Below are positions 1 to 10,901 of a stretch of DNA of 64,000 bases, one piece after another. The notes beneath the pieces are model-generated. The model was not told the DNA's origin. It was given only the letters and a program-made list of their open reading frames with translations, and searched no databases. The stretch's first letter is position 1. Each line of letters starts with the position of its first letter. The translations under genes were made by a program, and so were the position numbers. Source of the DNA: Tetrastigma voinierianum (Eukaryota; Streptophyta; Magnoliopsida; Vitales; Vitaceae); assembly GCA_016808115.1 (NCBI GenBank), contig JAEQBH010002864.1:248001-312000 (forward strand), written 5' to 3'.

Positions 1-269
1 TTTGTAGAGATTGTCCTCTGATAGTACCTCATTCTTTCTATCTTGTTAGTGGTGTTTGTGATTTTCTCGCTTGTCATTTTATTAGCACTTTACGGCGTCA
101 CCCATTTAGGGCATACCCTTTTTGTCATCAGGTCGATTATCTCGTGGTTTGCATCCAGGAGTCTCCCCATTTTGCTCTAGGTTTTGTTTGGGCATCCCCA
201 TTCAGTTTAGGCGTCGGGGCCATGGTTTTGTAGCATCCTCCCCTTACAGTTTGGTTTCCAATTTTCGCT
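1..269 (+). other. 3' untranslated region of Tat-like element, block copy 1
   Basis: Non-coding DNA that aligns with 49,817-50,085. Both copies share a run beginning near 'ctcattctttctatcttg', followed by phrases such as 'tttgctctaggttt'. In copy 2 this sequence lies downstream of a Tat-type integrase (47,311-48,055), which is why I place it in the 3' region of a plus-strand Tat element. The element's coding part would lie left of the window. No ORF here is supported. Confidence 0.55.
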
Positions 270-789
270 GGATTCTTATTCTCGATCCTTCTCACAGTAC
301 TCACGGGCCCTTCTCGATACTCGCTCGGATCCCACATTCCCAGGCGCCTTGGAATTCCACCAACTCACACTTGCCGGATTCTGCCGTGCTAAGCGGATTG
401 ACTATTTAGCCTCAAGTTCTACCCTTCCAGGTGCCCACGGATTCACTTCAAATTTTCACTTGGATTTTACCATTTTACTGTACTTTTTCAGATTCCATTT
501 AGGCACTCGCACGGATTCTACCCTTTCCGTGCTCACGAACCCTTCTCGGTACTAGCCAGTTTACCTTCAATGGCCTTGGATTCTACCCTTTAAATTTTCG
601 TCAGAATCCCATTCCGATGGCTCGCCTTGATTCTATAATTTTAACCTGCGGATTCCACCTTTCGGCCTCGCCAGAATTTACCTTTAGGTGCCCGGTTCAC
701 ATTTCCGGCGCCTTTTGATTCTACCCTTTAGGTACTCACTCTGGGACCTTCTGCAATTCATTCCCGATTCCACATTTATTTCATACTGG
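270..789 (+). repeat. ~27-bp degenerate minisatellite, left arm, copy 1
   Basis: Tandem units resembling 'gattctaccctttcc' followed by 'ggtactcgcccg', about 23-28 bp each and many with small changes. The same array resumes at 10,161, so the Athila element split a single array. It corresponds to 50,085-50,635 in copy 2. It is a minisatellite in the 3' region of the Tat element; tandem arrays there are common in this lineage. The short ORFs read through it are repeat translations, not genes. Confidence 0.75.
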
Positions 790-2327
790 TGTTGTTGCAG
801 TGAGGTGATCGGAATCAACAAAATTTTGTTTCCTATGTTCCTTCTCTGCTATGTAGTCAAATTTCACTATGATATAAGCGAATCTAAGGTGAACACGGGA
901 TGGGTTTTCATCCACGAATAATTATCGATGATGGAAAATGGTGAGACTTTTTTGTTTGGATTTTGGATTTGGTTAAAAAACGGTGGAAGTTGTTTGTTCC
1001 TTTGGTTATTGTAATAAGCTTAAATGAAGTATGAAATAGGTAACCTTGAAGACTTGGGTGCTAAGCTTGATAACATGGGGCTATTAAAGTGTCCCTTGGG
1101 TTATATCTCGCATTAAGACAAATGACATATAGTGGCTTGAAAATGGATCTTTGTTTAGCTATAAACCTAACCTAGAACCACTCCTATTTGAGTCAAACCA
1201 AATACTAAGCATTCAAAGTCCCATTAGTTTGACTAATTTAACCTCATTTCAATGGCTCGTAAATGCCATCTAAAAAAAATTTGATTACATCTACCGTAGA
1301 ATACCTTGAACCCTAAAACATAGCAAGTATTGACGAAGGAAAGACATTAAAATGGCCTTAAACCTAGTTTGGAAAGTTTGGAACCATAAATGCAGTACCT
1401 GTAACATTTAAAGCATGAGGACAACCTGCAACAACCACAAAACCAAGCTAGCAACCTTCCTCTTCAAGGCTATGAGGCTTAGCCAAGCATCCCTTGAGTT
1501 GTCATCCTCAAGGGGTGTGTTTGGAGAAGCGAAAATGAAGAGAAAGAGGAGAGAGAAAGGAAGCCAGTAAACTGGAAATGAAAATTTGTGAAGCGTACTA
1601 ATGGAAAAGTTGCTTAGGGTTACAAAGTTGTGGGCAACTTATAATAAACCCAAAATTAATGAAAATACAAAAAGGCCTAAAATATGAAATTACATAAGGG
1701 AAAAAATGGTAATTTATCAAAACGTGGTCGTTTGGAATCAAAATACCACCAAAAACAAGTGGGACGTTTATTGTCGCGGAAATTTCGCTAGCATAACGAA
1801 GACTTTAGCTATGCTAGCGAAATTTAAGCTGTACCTAGCGATTCCACGAACCAGTGAAATTGAGAATTTTTAGCTAGGAGCGATGGAATTTAGCAAGTAG
1901 CTAGAAATTTCGCTAGCCTAGCAGTACTGCATAGAAAATTTCGCTAGGATTGCAAATTGCAGCCTGATTGCGAAATTTTATGATCGTAAGCGAAATTTCT
2001 GGCTTACTCCCCTTAACTCACTGTTTTGCCCTCTTTACATCGCTGCACTTTTATTCATCACTTTACCTTCAATCTTTCAGCCCATCACTGACATTCATTG
2101 CCTCGACTTGGTGCAGGAAATTAAGGACTCTCACATTCGGCTGATAAGAAGCGAAGCTTCTTGTGAAGTTCCCAGACACGCAAACTATCGAAAACAATCT
2201 CGAAAACAAATTAGACGCTAAATGGACATACACATGACAATTGGCTTAATTCATATGATTAGTGTTGTAAAAGCACTCAAAACCTATCTTGAATAGGCTC
2301 GAAAATAGCACTTTTTGGGCACTATCA
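790..2327 (-). repeat. Athila-like 3' LTR, copy 1
   Basis: Aligns along its length with 8,601-10,160, 50,636-52,172 and 58,439-59,978. The right edge is fixed by divergence just after 'actatca': the neighbouring LTR continues into minisatellite here, while this copy continues into element interior. It carries the left-LTR variants shared with 50,636-52,172 (A at 1,157; 'ccttaaacc' at 1,357-1,365; 'aaaaaatgg' near 1,702). The TATA-like motif conserved in the other LTRs is damaged near 1,640. Confidence 0.8.
1774..2005. repeat. Cluster of short palindromes in Athila LTR (copy 1, 3' LTR)
   Basis: Dense repeats of 'gcgaaatttcgctagc'-like words in both orientations, partly eroded. They correspond to better preserved clusters in the other LTRs, the clearest at 59,405-59,640. 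Confidence 0.6.
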
Positions 2328-3640
2328 CACCCATGAAACACGTTGCTAGTCATAGCAATGCTAAGGAAAACAATAAGGTATGCATGTTGTGCTTTTTAAA
2401 AAGTGTATAAGGTTGAAGTGTATGTACAAATAGGCTTTACCTTTAAAATGAACAATTTACACCACATTCGGCAGGCATGAAGAACAAAAAAAACATATAA
2501 GAACTAGTTTAGGTCAACATTGGATCGAGGAAATCCTTTGAATTTCCACGAAAATCTAGTATTCTAAGGTAACCAGTTTAAATGATAAATTGCAAGTTAT
2601 TCCACCATCTGACCGACCTCGCCATGGCCTTAAAGCGGTGAATAACTAAATAGGATCAACTACACTCTTATTTCTTCCTTGTTTGCAATGTGGGGTGCAA
2701 TGCCAAACTTGACTTCACCAAAGTCCGTGTAGCGAGGTGCGCAGGCTGACTCGACGATTAAGTTTAGGGAATCAAGCGAAGGATCGTGACCCTGAACTCT
2801 GCAGGCTTCACCGGACTGAATGACGAAATTAGCACCTACAACACGCTAAATACCCATCCACGTGTAGCGAACACTAGAGTCGATGACTCCCCAGCCAATT
2901 GGTTTAGGGCATCGGGCTTTAAAGGCTTTCGCCATATACCCCTCGGACCGTGTTCGGGTTTCAAGGCACAGTGTCACGGCTTTTATTCTTCTTTTCTTCT
3001 TTTCTTTTTCTTTTTGCTTTTTCTTTTCTTTTTCATTTGGAAGACTACATTGGTCTTCATACATGGAGTGCCTGAGAGCCTATTATGGAGTAAGTAAACA
3101 AATTTAAGGCTGAGGTGCAGTGTGTGGGTGGCAGGGGAATGTTCGAGGTTGAAAATCTGAAACCTCAGCGACCAAAACTAAATCATGCATAGAATTGTTC
3201 TAACATTAAGGTAACATACAGGGCTTCAATTTTTCAACTAAAGGCAAGAGTAGATACACAATATGAAGACACAAAAGTGATTTGCAAAAGTGTAGTAAAC
3301 TGTAAATAATGCTATAAAGCTTTTGATATAACGAAAATAAGCTATCTAGAAGCTTAATATAGCTAATATAACAAAGTATCCTTTGCACACTATTGGCTAA
3401 TACATGAACTATATAAAATGAGTAGAGAGCGATTGATAGTGAAAAGCGTACAAAAACATGATAGAAAGCACTCATAACTCTAACTTTTCCTCCCAGCCAA
3501 GTATGGTATGTCATAGGGATAGGAAAGTTAGAGGCAGTGTGACCACCTCACTTTCGGGGTGGTGGATCTGAAGGCTACTTCTTCTTTATTGCATATAAGG
3601 AGGTGGCTGGCTGTGGGCTAAATCTTGATGTGTAGGCACA
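2328..3640 (-). other. Athila-like 3' untranslated region, copy 1
   Basis: Sequence between the G+C-rich ORF and the 3' LTR, matching 52,173-53,414. It contains a pyrimidine-rich run on plus (2,985-3,045, purine-rich in the element's sense). The purine tract next to the LTR is weak: minus reads a GGGTG just before the LTR. The hydrophobic ORFs over the poly-pyrimidine run are translation artefacts. Nothing else is recognised. Confidence 0.5.
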
Positions 3641-5536
3641 GGCGGGAGACCGAGGTGTCTCATGATCTGAAGGAGCATGGTATGTGGTCTCGGCTCGGGC
3701 GATCTGCAGTCCCTCGATGCTTGTGTATTGTGATGAGCAGAGACCTTGTCCTGCACACCCTTCGCTCCTCAGTAGACATGGGCATCTCAGGAGAATCTTT
3801 GTATTGTATATGACCAGACCCAAGAGTGTCATCGGTGAAGCAGGAAGGAGGTGGAGGAGGAGATGGAGGGAGACAAATGCGGCATGGGCTCCTCTCCACC
3901 TCTAGCTCTACACCTCGGGGAACAGGGATCATCTCCCTCGGGATCCCTCGCTCCTCATCTGGAACCTCATCACAGTCCTGTTTCTTTGGAGGAGAAAGAG
4001 ATCGGCATAACCAGGATCGGCTCCCATGGACCGGACACGAGGGCATCGATCCTCCTCTCCAATGCGGGCTCCTCAGGGTCCCAGATGCTCCCGAGGACTG
4101 GCTTAATAGTCGCGACATCAACAAGGGTAGACCCTTAGCTCGAACCAGGCCCTTGCGGTGGACCTTATCCTCGAAGTGCAGTAGGGCGGTCATAACTAGC
4201 TCGGGGAGGGATTTGAGACCGAATCCCTGCGAGATCAGGTCCTAAGACCTCTAGTATGGCTCCCTATGTGAACATAGTCTTTGCGTGGGGAACAAGCTAG
4301 TCAGGGCGGGTGGTCCCCCAGGAAGCATCGGGGCGGGGCTGCTGCGGAAAAGTGCCGGTCCCTTGGTATCTCGGCGAGATAAGCGGACCATCTCCCTCTG
4401 TGTGGTTGTGGCCAATCCAGGTATCCTCCAGATTGGCCGGGAGTAGCTGGGGCCTCGCGAAGAAACAAATGTCATGGCTCGGAGTGCTCGGGTCGTCGTC
4501 AATAGTGGTCAGACTCCAGGATCGGCCACTCAGGGAAGTCATGGGTGGTAAAAGCGAAGCTTCCACCGGGGATAGGTAGAGGCTACAGCGGTGTCATGTA
4601 CGGGAGATCACTTGTGTGATCAATCTCATGGAGTCTACGACAGGAATTAGGTGGTCGATCTTTAGACGTCGATAAAATGACTCTCCATAGAAAATCCACA
4701 GTGTATGAATCCAGCAGTTCCCGATATCGGGTCCCAGTGCGCTGTCGCTGATCCGAGGGCGAGGCGATAGATGGGGCGATGAGCTCTCCTCTGCTGCTAG
4801 TGAAGGTGATGGCTGAGGGCTAGATGATGAGGACTCCCCCGGGCCTGATGTCCGGGCCCGCTTGGAGGGTCGGGCCCTCTGGATCATCTCCCCAAGGCAG
4901 GAAGGGGCAGGGTCCCATCCTCGTCGATACCTCTGAACCCTGCGGCTCCTGGATTTGTATTGTGGCCGGGAACTGCTCCTCACGCTCTGGAGTGCTAAAT
5001 CTAACGCCGGGGCTTGAGTGGGACCCGCCCATAGTGCGATACCATATTTGTAGTCGGGAAAAAGGAAGGCGACGGGGCTCACGGTGGGAGTGGCGGTCTG
5101 CTTCAGCGCTCACTCAGGCCCGGACCGGGGCTCGGGTGAGACCCAGGGCAAGCCACGGCTGAGCCAGGGCACGACAGGCGAGGTGCAGCGGTGGTCGGGT
5201 GTGGGAACGCGACAGTGGGGCGGGGCACGGTTGGGGACAATGGCGGGAGCTGGGGCATGGCTGAACCCCGGACTCAGTGATGCGATGTAGGAGCTCGGGC
5301 TATCTGGCTGGTGCGGAGGCAGAGCACTACAATGGAGACGGCGCCTTGGGGCGGGCGCCGAGTGTGGGAGCTCGGGGCCGGCGGCGCGGAGTGGGACGGG
5401 GCGCGGAGGCGGAGGCTGCGCTCCCGCGGCGGAGTGGGCCTTCGGGGGAGGAAAAATGGAATGAGATGGTGGCCCTCCCTCCCGCCTCGTCCGGTTGAAT
5501 GACTTGTTGGTCTTTGGAAGCCAAGAGCCTTTGCAA
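3640..5536 (-). pseudogene. Pro/Ser-rich ORF in the 3' half of the Athila-like element, copy 1
   Basis: A G+C-rich tract whose minus-strand frames together give one broken protein. Its N-terminal part is Pro/Ala/Arg-rich. Next comes a basic and serine stretch containing 'RARPSKRARTSGPGESSS' (about 4,810-4,880), which resembles a nuclear localisation signal. The C-terminal part contains 'LPLLMSRLLSQ' and a proline run near 3,840-3,900. Stops and frame changes divide it, but copy 2 (53,414-55,378) has the same order. It lies downstream of gag-protease in the same sense, where Athila elements normally have pol and then an extra ORF. I read it as that lineage's extra ORF of unknown function; a host-derived insert is the alternative. 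Plus-strand ORFs over it are shadows. Confidence 0.5.
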
Positions 5537-5539
5537 GCA

Positions 5540-6049
5540 ATTTAGCTATTATGTGAAATTTTATTAGACTATTACGCAAAATAAAACATATAAAAATTTG
5601 ATTTAGGCAGATTAGAAACAAAAATCAAAAATAATTATTATTTTTAACAAAACCTAAAAAAAATTAAATTTAGGCTACTTAAAAGGAAAGTTCTTCATGG
5701 AAGTTACATAAAAAAATAGCCTAATATGAAAATTAAACAAATCTAAGCAAAAATAAAAAAAATTTGAGCTGTAATTTGGTTCCAATAGACACCAAACTAG
5801 CTCAATTTCACTGATTTACTCATGGAGGGTCAAGGAGGCTCCCTTAACCACAGCGTGCTTGTCTTTGAAGCCTTCATGCTTAGTCCATTCTTGTTGATTT
5901 TCTTCTCACTGGGTGATTTTAGGCCGACCAATTGCTCTGCAGTGATGACTGATGACAACTCCCAATCAAGCTGAAGCTAAATCTTGGATCCCAGCGATTC
6001 TTGCAATTTACCAGATTGCTGAGCTTCACGCATTCGACGGTGGCGAGAC
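5540..6049 (-). other. A+T-rich spacer between protease region and 3' ORF, copy 1
   Basis: A non-coding stretch with many A runs on plus, matching 55,400-55,900. In a full Athila element, reverse transcriptase, RNase H and integrase would fall between protease and the 3' ORF. None of their motifs is visible in any minus frame here, so this spacer probably marks the deletion. Confidence 0.5.
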
Positions 6050-8352
6050 TTCATCATTTCCCTTCCTTATCACGCTGCTTGTGCTTGTGATTCAAGTGAA
6101 AAATGTTGAGCTCAATGTCATGTTGCCAAATGTGAAATTGCATTACTCCATTTCGGTAATTCAGTGATTGCGGTGGCGGTGGCCAAAAATGGTCTTCGGG
6201 ATAATCGGCACATGGTGGAGCCGGCCGCTGTGGCACCGGTGTCAGAGCACTGCAAAATCCTCTTTGGTAGTAGAATTTGTCTACGCTTCACAACACATCC
6301 TCGGCTATTCCCTTAGGAATTTTCAGCGATCTATCGGCCCGATGACAACGTGATGTTGGTAGGTTTAGCTCCCACAAACCTAACTTCTTATACGAGTATA
6401 GCGGTAGGTTTACTGCAGCCTAAATCTCTTCGATGCTTTGTCTATACAAGTCCTCGATGTTGGCCCCGAAATTGTGGGGATCTGGATCCTGTATTTGGGG
6501 TCTTGCTGCGGATTATAGCCTTGACTTGCTCGGTTAGGAGGCTTTCTTTCAATGCCTAACCACGCTTTCTTGACGTGCCACGGGTCTTTAAGAACTTTGC
6601 ATAAGTTGGGACTGTTTAATCATGTCGACGAGTGGAATATTCACCTTCCTTGTCTTAGCACCTCCCAAATTCGGCTTGGTTTGGGATTTTCTCTTGCCTC
6701 TCAGTGCTTGGGGAAATGGAGGGGGCATTGTTTTCTTCATTGGATCTTCACTGATGATTGCCCTCTCAGGCTCAGCTTCCTTTTCCTTGCATGTTTCTTC
6801 GCTGGAGTCATAGACCTTGGTTGCTCTGTTCTCTTCCTCCTCGGAGTGATTATAACTTTCACTTAATCCCATCCACTGAATTCTTTGGATGAACCTACCT
6901 CATGGATCCACTTTTGGATTGGCAAAGTTTGGGAAGGAACCTCCACTTTCTCACATCTCCGACAAATTGTTAATCACAGTGATGGATGCGTAGGTTAATA
7001 ATCTTCGATTAAGGTTGCTCTCAAGCCCATCTATTCTTTTGTTCAATGTACTTTCTACAAGATCAATTTTTCGAGCCAATCAGACAAGTTGATCCCCTTT
7101 GTTCTTCCATAAAATTGCCTACCACCTTGCTCACCCACATAGCTTGTCTAACAGAGAAGAGGATGATGATGTGGTCGTGGGTTGAGATGAGGAACCAACC
7201 ATTGCTTAAGTACCAGGGGGCACATAGGCAGGGGATTAGGCTCTGTGGAGAGATCAAAGGTATTCTTCCAATCGATTGTACGCATACCGCATGGGAGCCG
7301 CTAGGGCCGTGGTTTATCAATTCCACGACATTGGCATGTTCCGACATCAAATCCTTCACCGAGGAGCATTCGATAGTGTTCTCCGGATGGACAAGTAATG
7401 ACACCGATGCAATGGGTCAATTGCGGCAAAGATTTTCAGTCACGCCGCACTTCATGAAGCCTTTTCCTTCCGCTTCTTCATCTTCCTAGCTAGGGTTGAT
7501 ATTCTTGCTTTCATTTCCATATCTCTGAAAGTGCATAAATGCCTCCTTTGCGGGTCGGCTATTTCATTCTTTCGCCTCTGGACTTGGCTCATCCCAAGCT
7601 TTTGAAGTTTCAGCCACATAATTCAAGAAATCCATGGCTTCATCTGGATTTTTGCTCAAAAAATCACCTCCACACATGGTTTCTAGCAGTTGCTTCATGG
7701 CAGGGGACATACCATTATAAAAATGATTCACTAGCATCCATGTATCAAAACCATGGTGTGGACATGCATTGATAGTCTCCATGAACCTCTCCCAACATTG
7801 ATAGAATTTCTCATTGTCATAGGCCGAGTAAGTGTAGATCTGCCTCTTCAACTATTTGTCTGCTGGGTAATCGAAGAATCTCTTCAAAATTCGCCTTGAA
7901 GATCGGCCCAATTTCTAATCGTTCTCGGCCTCAGTGAGTTGAGTCAAATCTTGGCCTTATCTTTCAGTGTGAATGGGAATTGCTTTCAACTCAAATAATT
8001 CCATACTCCGCTATACCCTCCTCGTTATCTATACTTCCTCAAAATCCCGTATATGTGAATATGGATTTTCATTCTCCATACCATGAAATGTGGGAAGCAG
8101 GGGCACTAGGTAGGGTCTCACTGCTACATCCTCAGCAGGAGGTATGATGCAGGAAGGAGCACTCACTCTAGAGGGCATGTGATCCTCATCGACTCCATAT
8201 GCCGGATTCATAGGGGGTGCTTGTCGACTTTGTCGCTCCTCGTGTAGAGGATCCATTTGATCACCGTGTACACCGATTTGGCCAACCTTGCCTTCAACTG
8301 GTGCACTCACTCTTTGCACCCACCGATATCCTCCGTCCTGCTCCATAAACAC
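6050..8352 (-). pseudogene. Athila-like gag-protease remnant, copy 1
   Basis: Encodes the structural polyprotein and aspartic protease of the element, now in pieces. Gag start region, 8,029-8,352: contains 'NPYSHIRDFEEV'. Gag core, 7,564-7,851: contains 'YQCWERFMETINACPHHG' and 'MDFLNYVAE', a pattern typical of plant Athila-type gag. Gag C-terminal part, 7,063-7,404, is out of frame relative to copy 2. Protease region, about 6,380-6,700: 'KVNIPLVDMIKQ' precedes the active-site area, but the D-[LS]-G-A core seen in copy 2 (56,245-56,274) is destroyed near 6,410-6,450. After protease, 'NYRNGVMQFHIWQHDIELN' (6,100-6,165) is a conserved post-protease segment of this lineage. It cannot make a full protein as read. 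Confidence 0.75.
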
Positions 8353-8578
8353 CTGTTACACAAAATGAAACAAAACAAAGAACACAAACAAAGCTTGCTA
8401 AAGAAAGGTCAGTGTTAGCCAAAACAAAACTGACTGTAAAAATAAAAACAGTGCAGTAACTGCCAAGTGAAGAAAACTTGCAGTTCCTGCACACTAAATT
8501 CAAAAAGGACCGAAAGGTCACCAACACTTGTAATGTGGATTACAAGTACACATCAACTCATCATACGTAGTTTGGCAC

Positions 8579-8598
8579 CATCCCCTAAGCAACTGCCA
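8579..8598 (-). promoter_or_regulatory. Primer-binding site (tRNA-Asp type), diverged
   Basis: On minus, immediately inside the 5' LTR, the site begins TGGCAGTTGC. It is a diverged version of the better site at 58,420-58,436, which matches the plant tRNA-Asp 3' end used by Athila elements. Confidence 0.6.
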
Positions 8599-9452
8599 TT
8601 TGATTCGCGCTACTAAGAGTAATGATCCCGAATCAACAAAAATTTTGTTTCCTATGTTCCTCCTAACACGTAGTCAAGCTACTACACTATACGTTCAGTG
8701 GCCGAACACGGATGGGTTTTCATCCCACGAATGATTCGTGATCAATGATGGAAAATGGTGAGATTTTTTTGCTTGATTTTTGATTTAGTTAAAAAACAAG
8801 TGGGAGGTTGTTTGTTCACTGGTTAACTGTATTAGCTTAAATGAAAGTGTGAAATGGTAACTCTGGCTACTGGTCACTAGCTTGATAACATGGGGCTATT
8901 AAAGTGTCCTCGTTATATCCTCGTGATTGGGCAAATGACATATAGTCAAAGCCAAAACCGGATCTTTGTTTGGCTATAAAACCTAACCCTAGAACCACTC
9001 CTATTTGAGTCAAACCAAATACTAAGCATTCAAAGTCCCATTCAATTTGAAATCCTAGCATTTAACCTCATTTCAATGGCTCGTAAATACTCCAAAGAAT
9101 TTCGTTGCATCTACCATTAAGAACACTGAACCCTAAACATGGCAAGTATTGACTAAAGGAAAGACATTAAATGGCCTTAGACCCTAGTTTGGAAAGTTTG
9201 GAACCATAAATGCGCATCTCAACATTTAAAGCATGAGGGACAACCTCAAAGCAGCCCCAAACCAAGCTAAAGAACCCTCCTCTTCAAGGCTATGAGGCTT
9301 AGCCAAGCATCCCTCGAGTTGTCATCCCTGGCCAGGTGTGTTTGGCAAATGAAATGAGAGAAAGAGGAGAGAGAAGAGAGCAAAAACCTAAAATGAAAAG
9401 TCATGGAAACTCGTACTAATGGAAAGTCATAGTGGTTACAGTCAGGCGCAAA

Positions 9453-9461
9453 TTTTATATA
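9453..9461 (-). promoter_or_regulatory. Putative TATA box in Athila 5' LTR, copy 1
   Basis: Minus strand reads GGCTATATAAAA, about 700 bp from the LTR start. The same motif with the same neighbours ('agccaaaccc' on plus) occurs at 59,279-59,286 and 51,487-51,494. Transcription would run leftward into gag. Confidence 0.4.
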
Positions 9462-9584
9462 GCCAAACCCAAAGTGTGAAAATACAAAAATGCCTAAAAT
9501 ATGAAATTACATAAGGAACAAAATGGTAATTTATCAAAACGTGGTCGTTTGGAATCAAAAATACCGAAAACACAGTAATGGGAT

Positions 9585-9835
9585 TCTCGCTATGCAGAAA
9601 TTCTCAAGATAGCTTGGTAGCCTCTCTATGTTAGTTTAAATTTCGCTAGCCTACGAATTCCACAGAGACAAATAACTGAGAATTTTCGCTTAGAACAAGA
9701 ATTTAGCTAGTTAGCGAAATTCATATCTAGCGAAATTTTCACATAGAGAAAATTTCCGCTAGGATCAAGTAAAATTCGCTTATGATTGCAAATTTCTATC
9801 CTCGCGAAATTTTCGCAATCATAGCGAAAATCCCG
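9585..9835. repeat. Cluster of short palindromes in Athila LTR (copy 1, 5' LTR)
   Basis: Repeated 'cgaaatt', 'ttcgct' and 'gctagc' words in both orientations, equivalent to 59,405-59,640. It lies upstream of the putative TATA box in the element's sense, so it would be in U3. Confidence 0.6.
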
Positions 9836-10160
9836 GCTTGCTCCTTCTTCCTCGCTTTGCCATCGTGATCACTGCACTTTTATTCATCACTTCGCTTCAA
9901 TCTTTCAACCCATCTTGACATTTCATTGCCTCACTCTTGGTGAAATTAATGAGGGAACTCTCACATTCAAGACCAATAAGAAGCCAAGCTTTGTCGACCG
10001 GTTCTAAGACCCGCAAACTATCCAAAACAATCTCGAAAACAAATTAGACGCACTAAATGGACATACACATGACAATTGGCTTAATTCATATGATTAGTGC
10101 GCAAAAAGCACTCAAAACCTATCTTGAATATGGCTCAAAATAGCACTGGGTACTCAATCA

Positions 10161-10735
10161 GATTCTACCCTTCTGCACTCACTCCAAACCCTTCTCCCAG
10201 ACTTGCCCTGATCCCACCTTCCAGCAAAGACTCGCCCGATTTCCTCTACTTTTCGCACTCACTGATTCTAATCTTTCCCAATACTGGCTAGGACCTTCTC
10301 CCACTCACTCAGATTTCACTCTTCCCAAGACTCGCCTGATTCTACCTCTCTTCCCGGTACTCTGCACCCTTCTCCCAAGACTACTCTGATTCCACCTTCT
10401 TTAGTACTCGCCTAGATTTCCACCTTCCAAAGATCACCCTGATTCTACCTTCCGATACTCACTAGATTTCTACTTTCTTCAAAGACTCATTGATCTCTAC
10501 CATTTCACATCACCAGACCCTCTTCTGACTCGACGGATTCCACCTTTTCGACACTCGCCGGGATTCTACCTTTTCTGGTACTCACCCGGATCCAACCTTT
10601 TCCGGTGTCACTGACCCTTCTCCTGAGTCACCGATTTCATCTTCTCCCAAGATCGCCTCGTATTTCATTATCTTTTCTAAGACAGTCTTGATCACTCATC
10701 TTCCCGTGCATCGACTCGGTTTTCTTTAAGTCCTT
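10161..10735 (+). repeat. ~27-bp degenerate minisatellite, right arm, copy 1
   Basis: Continuation of the array at 270-789 after the Athila element, starting exactly at 'gattctaccc'. Units are 23-28 bp, alternating 'gattctaccttt' and 'ggtactcgcc'-like halves. It matches 59,979-60,560. Confidence 0.75.
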
Positions 10736-10886
10736 CAACCTGAGCGACTGCCCGCTAGCCTTCAATACTGTGTAAGGGACAAAATCGTGGTCATCCGGGT
10801 TCTTCACTGAGTTCATTTCACTCTTGCATCACTTTGCACTGCACTCCATCGACCCACTGCTCATCCACTGCTCATTCACTCTACTC

Positions 10887-10901
10887 GAAGAGAGGGACAT
10901 T
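10887..10901 (+). promoter_or_regulatory. Polypurine tract of Tat-like element, copy 1
   Basis: 'gaagagagggacat' lies directly before the LTR start TGTAGACCC. A purine tract on plus abutting the LTR fixes the element as plus-strand and this LTR as the 3' LTR. Confidence 0.6.

Larger units (their letters stand above)
790..10160 (-). mobile_element. Athila-like LTR retrotransposon, non-autonomous, copy 1
   Basis: About 9.37 kb on the minus strand: 5' LTR 8,601-10,160, primer site 8,579-8,598, gag-protease remnants 6,050-8,352, a G+C-rich ORF 3,640-5,536, a 3' untranslated part 2,328-3,640 and the 3' LTR ~790-2,327. LTRs start TGATTAGTACC-like (read on minus) and end near ATCA before the primer site. 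Gag motifs and the tRNA-Asp-type primer site fit the Athila lineage. I see no reverse transcriptase, RNase H or integrase motif, so mobility would need a helper. It interrupts the ~27-bp minisatellite of a Tat element. The left boundary is blurred by divergence, so the target-site duplication is unclear (GATTC on the right). Confidence 0.8.
8601..10160 (-). repeat. Athila-like 5' LTR, copy 1
   Basis: 1,560 bp, bounded on the left by the primer site and on the right by return of the minisatellite at 10,161. It shares right-LTR variants with 58,439-59,978: G at 8,972, 'ccttagacc' at 9,176, 'aacaaaatgg' near 9,517. As the upstream LTR of a minus-strand element it would carry the active promoter. 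Confidence 0.85.

Noticed and set aside
2786..3097. ORF with a hydrophobic C-terminal segment
   Set aside because: The hydrophobic part comes from the T-rich run in the Athila 3' untranslated region; the copy 2 equivalent is not conserved as a frame.
3625..5502. Plus-strand ORFs in the G+C-rich tract
   Set aside because: Shadows of the minus-strand Pro/Ser-rich ORF. High G+C removes stop codons in all frames.
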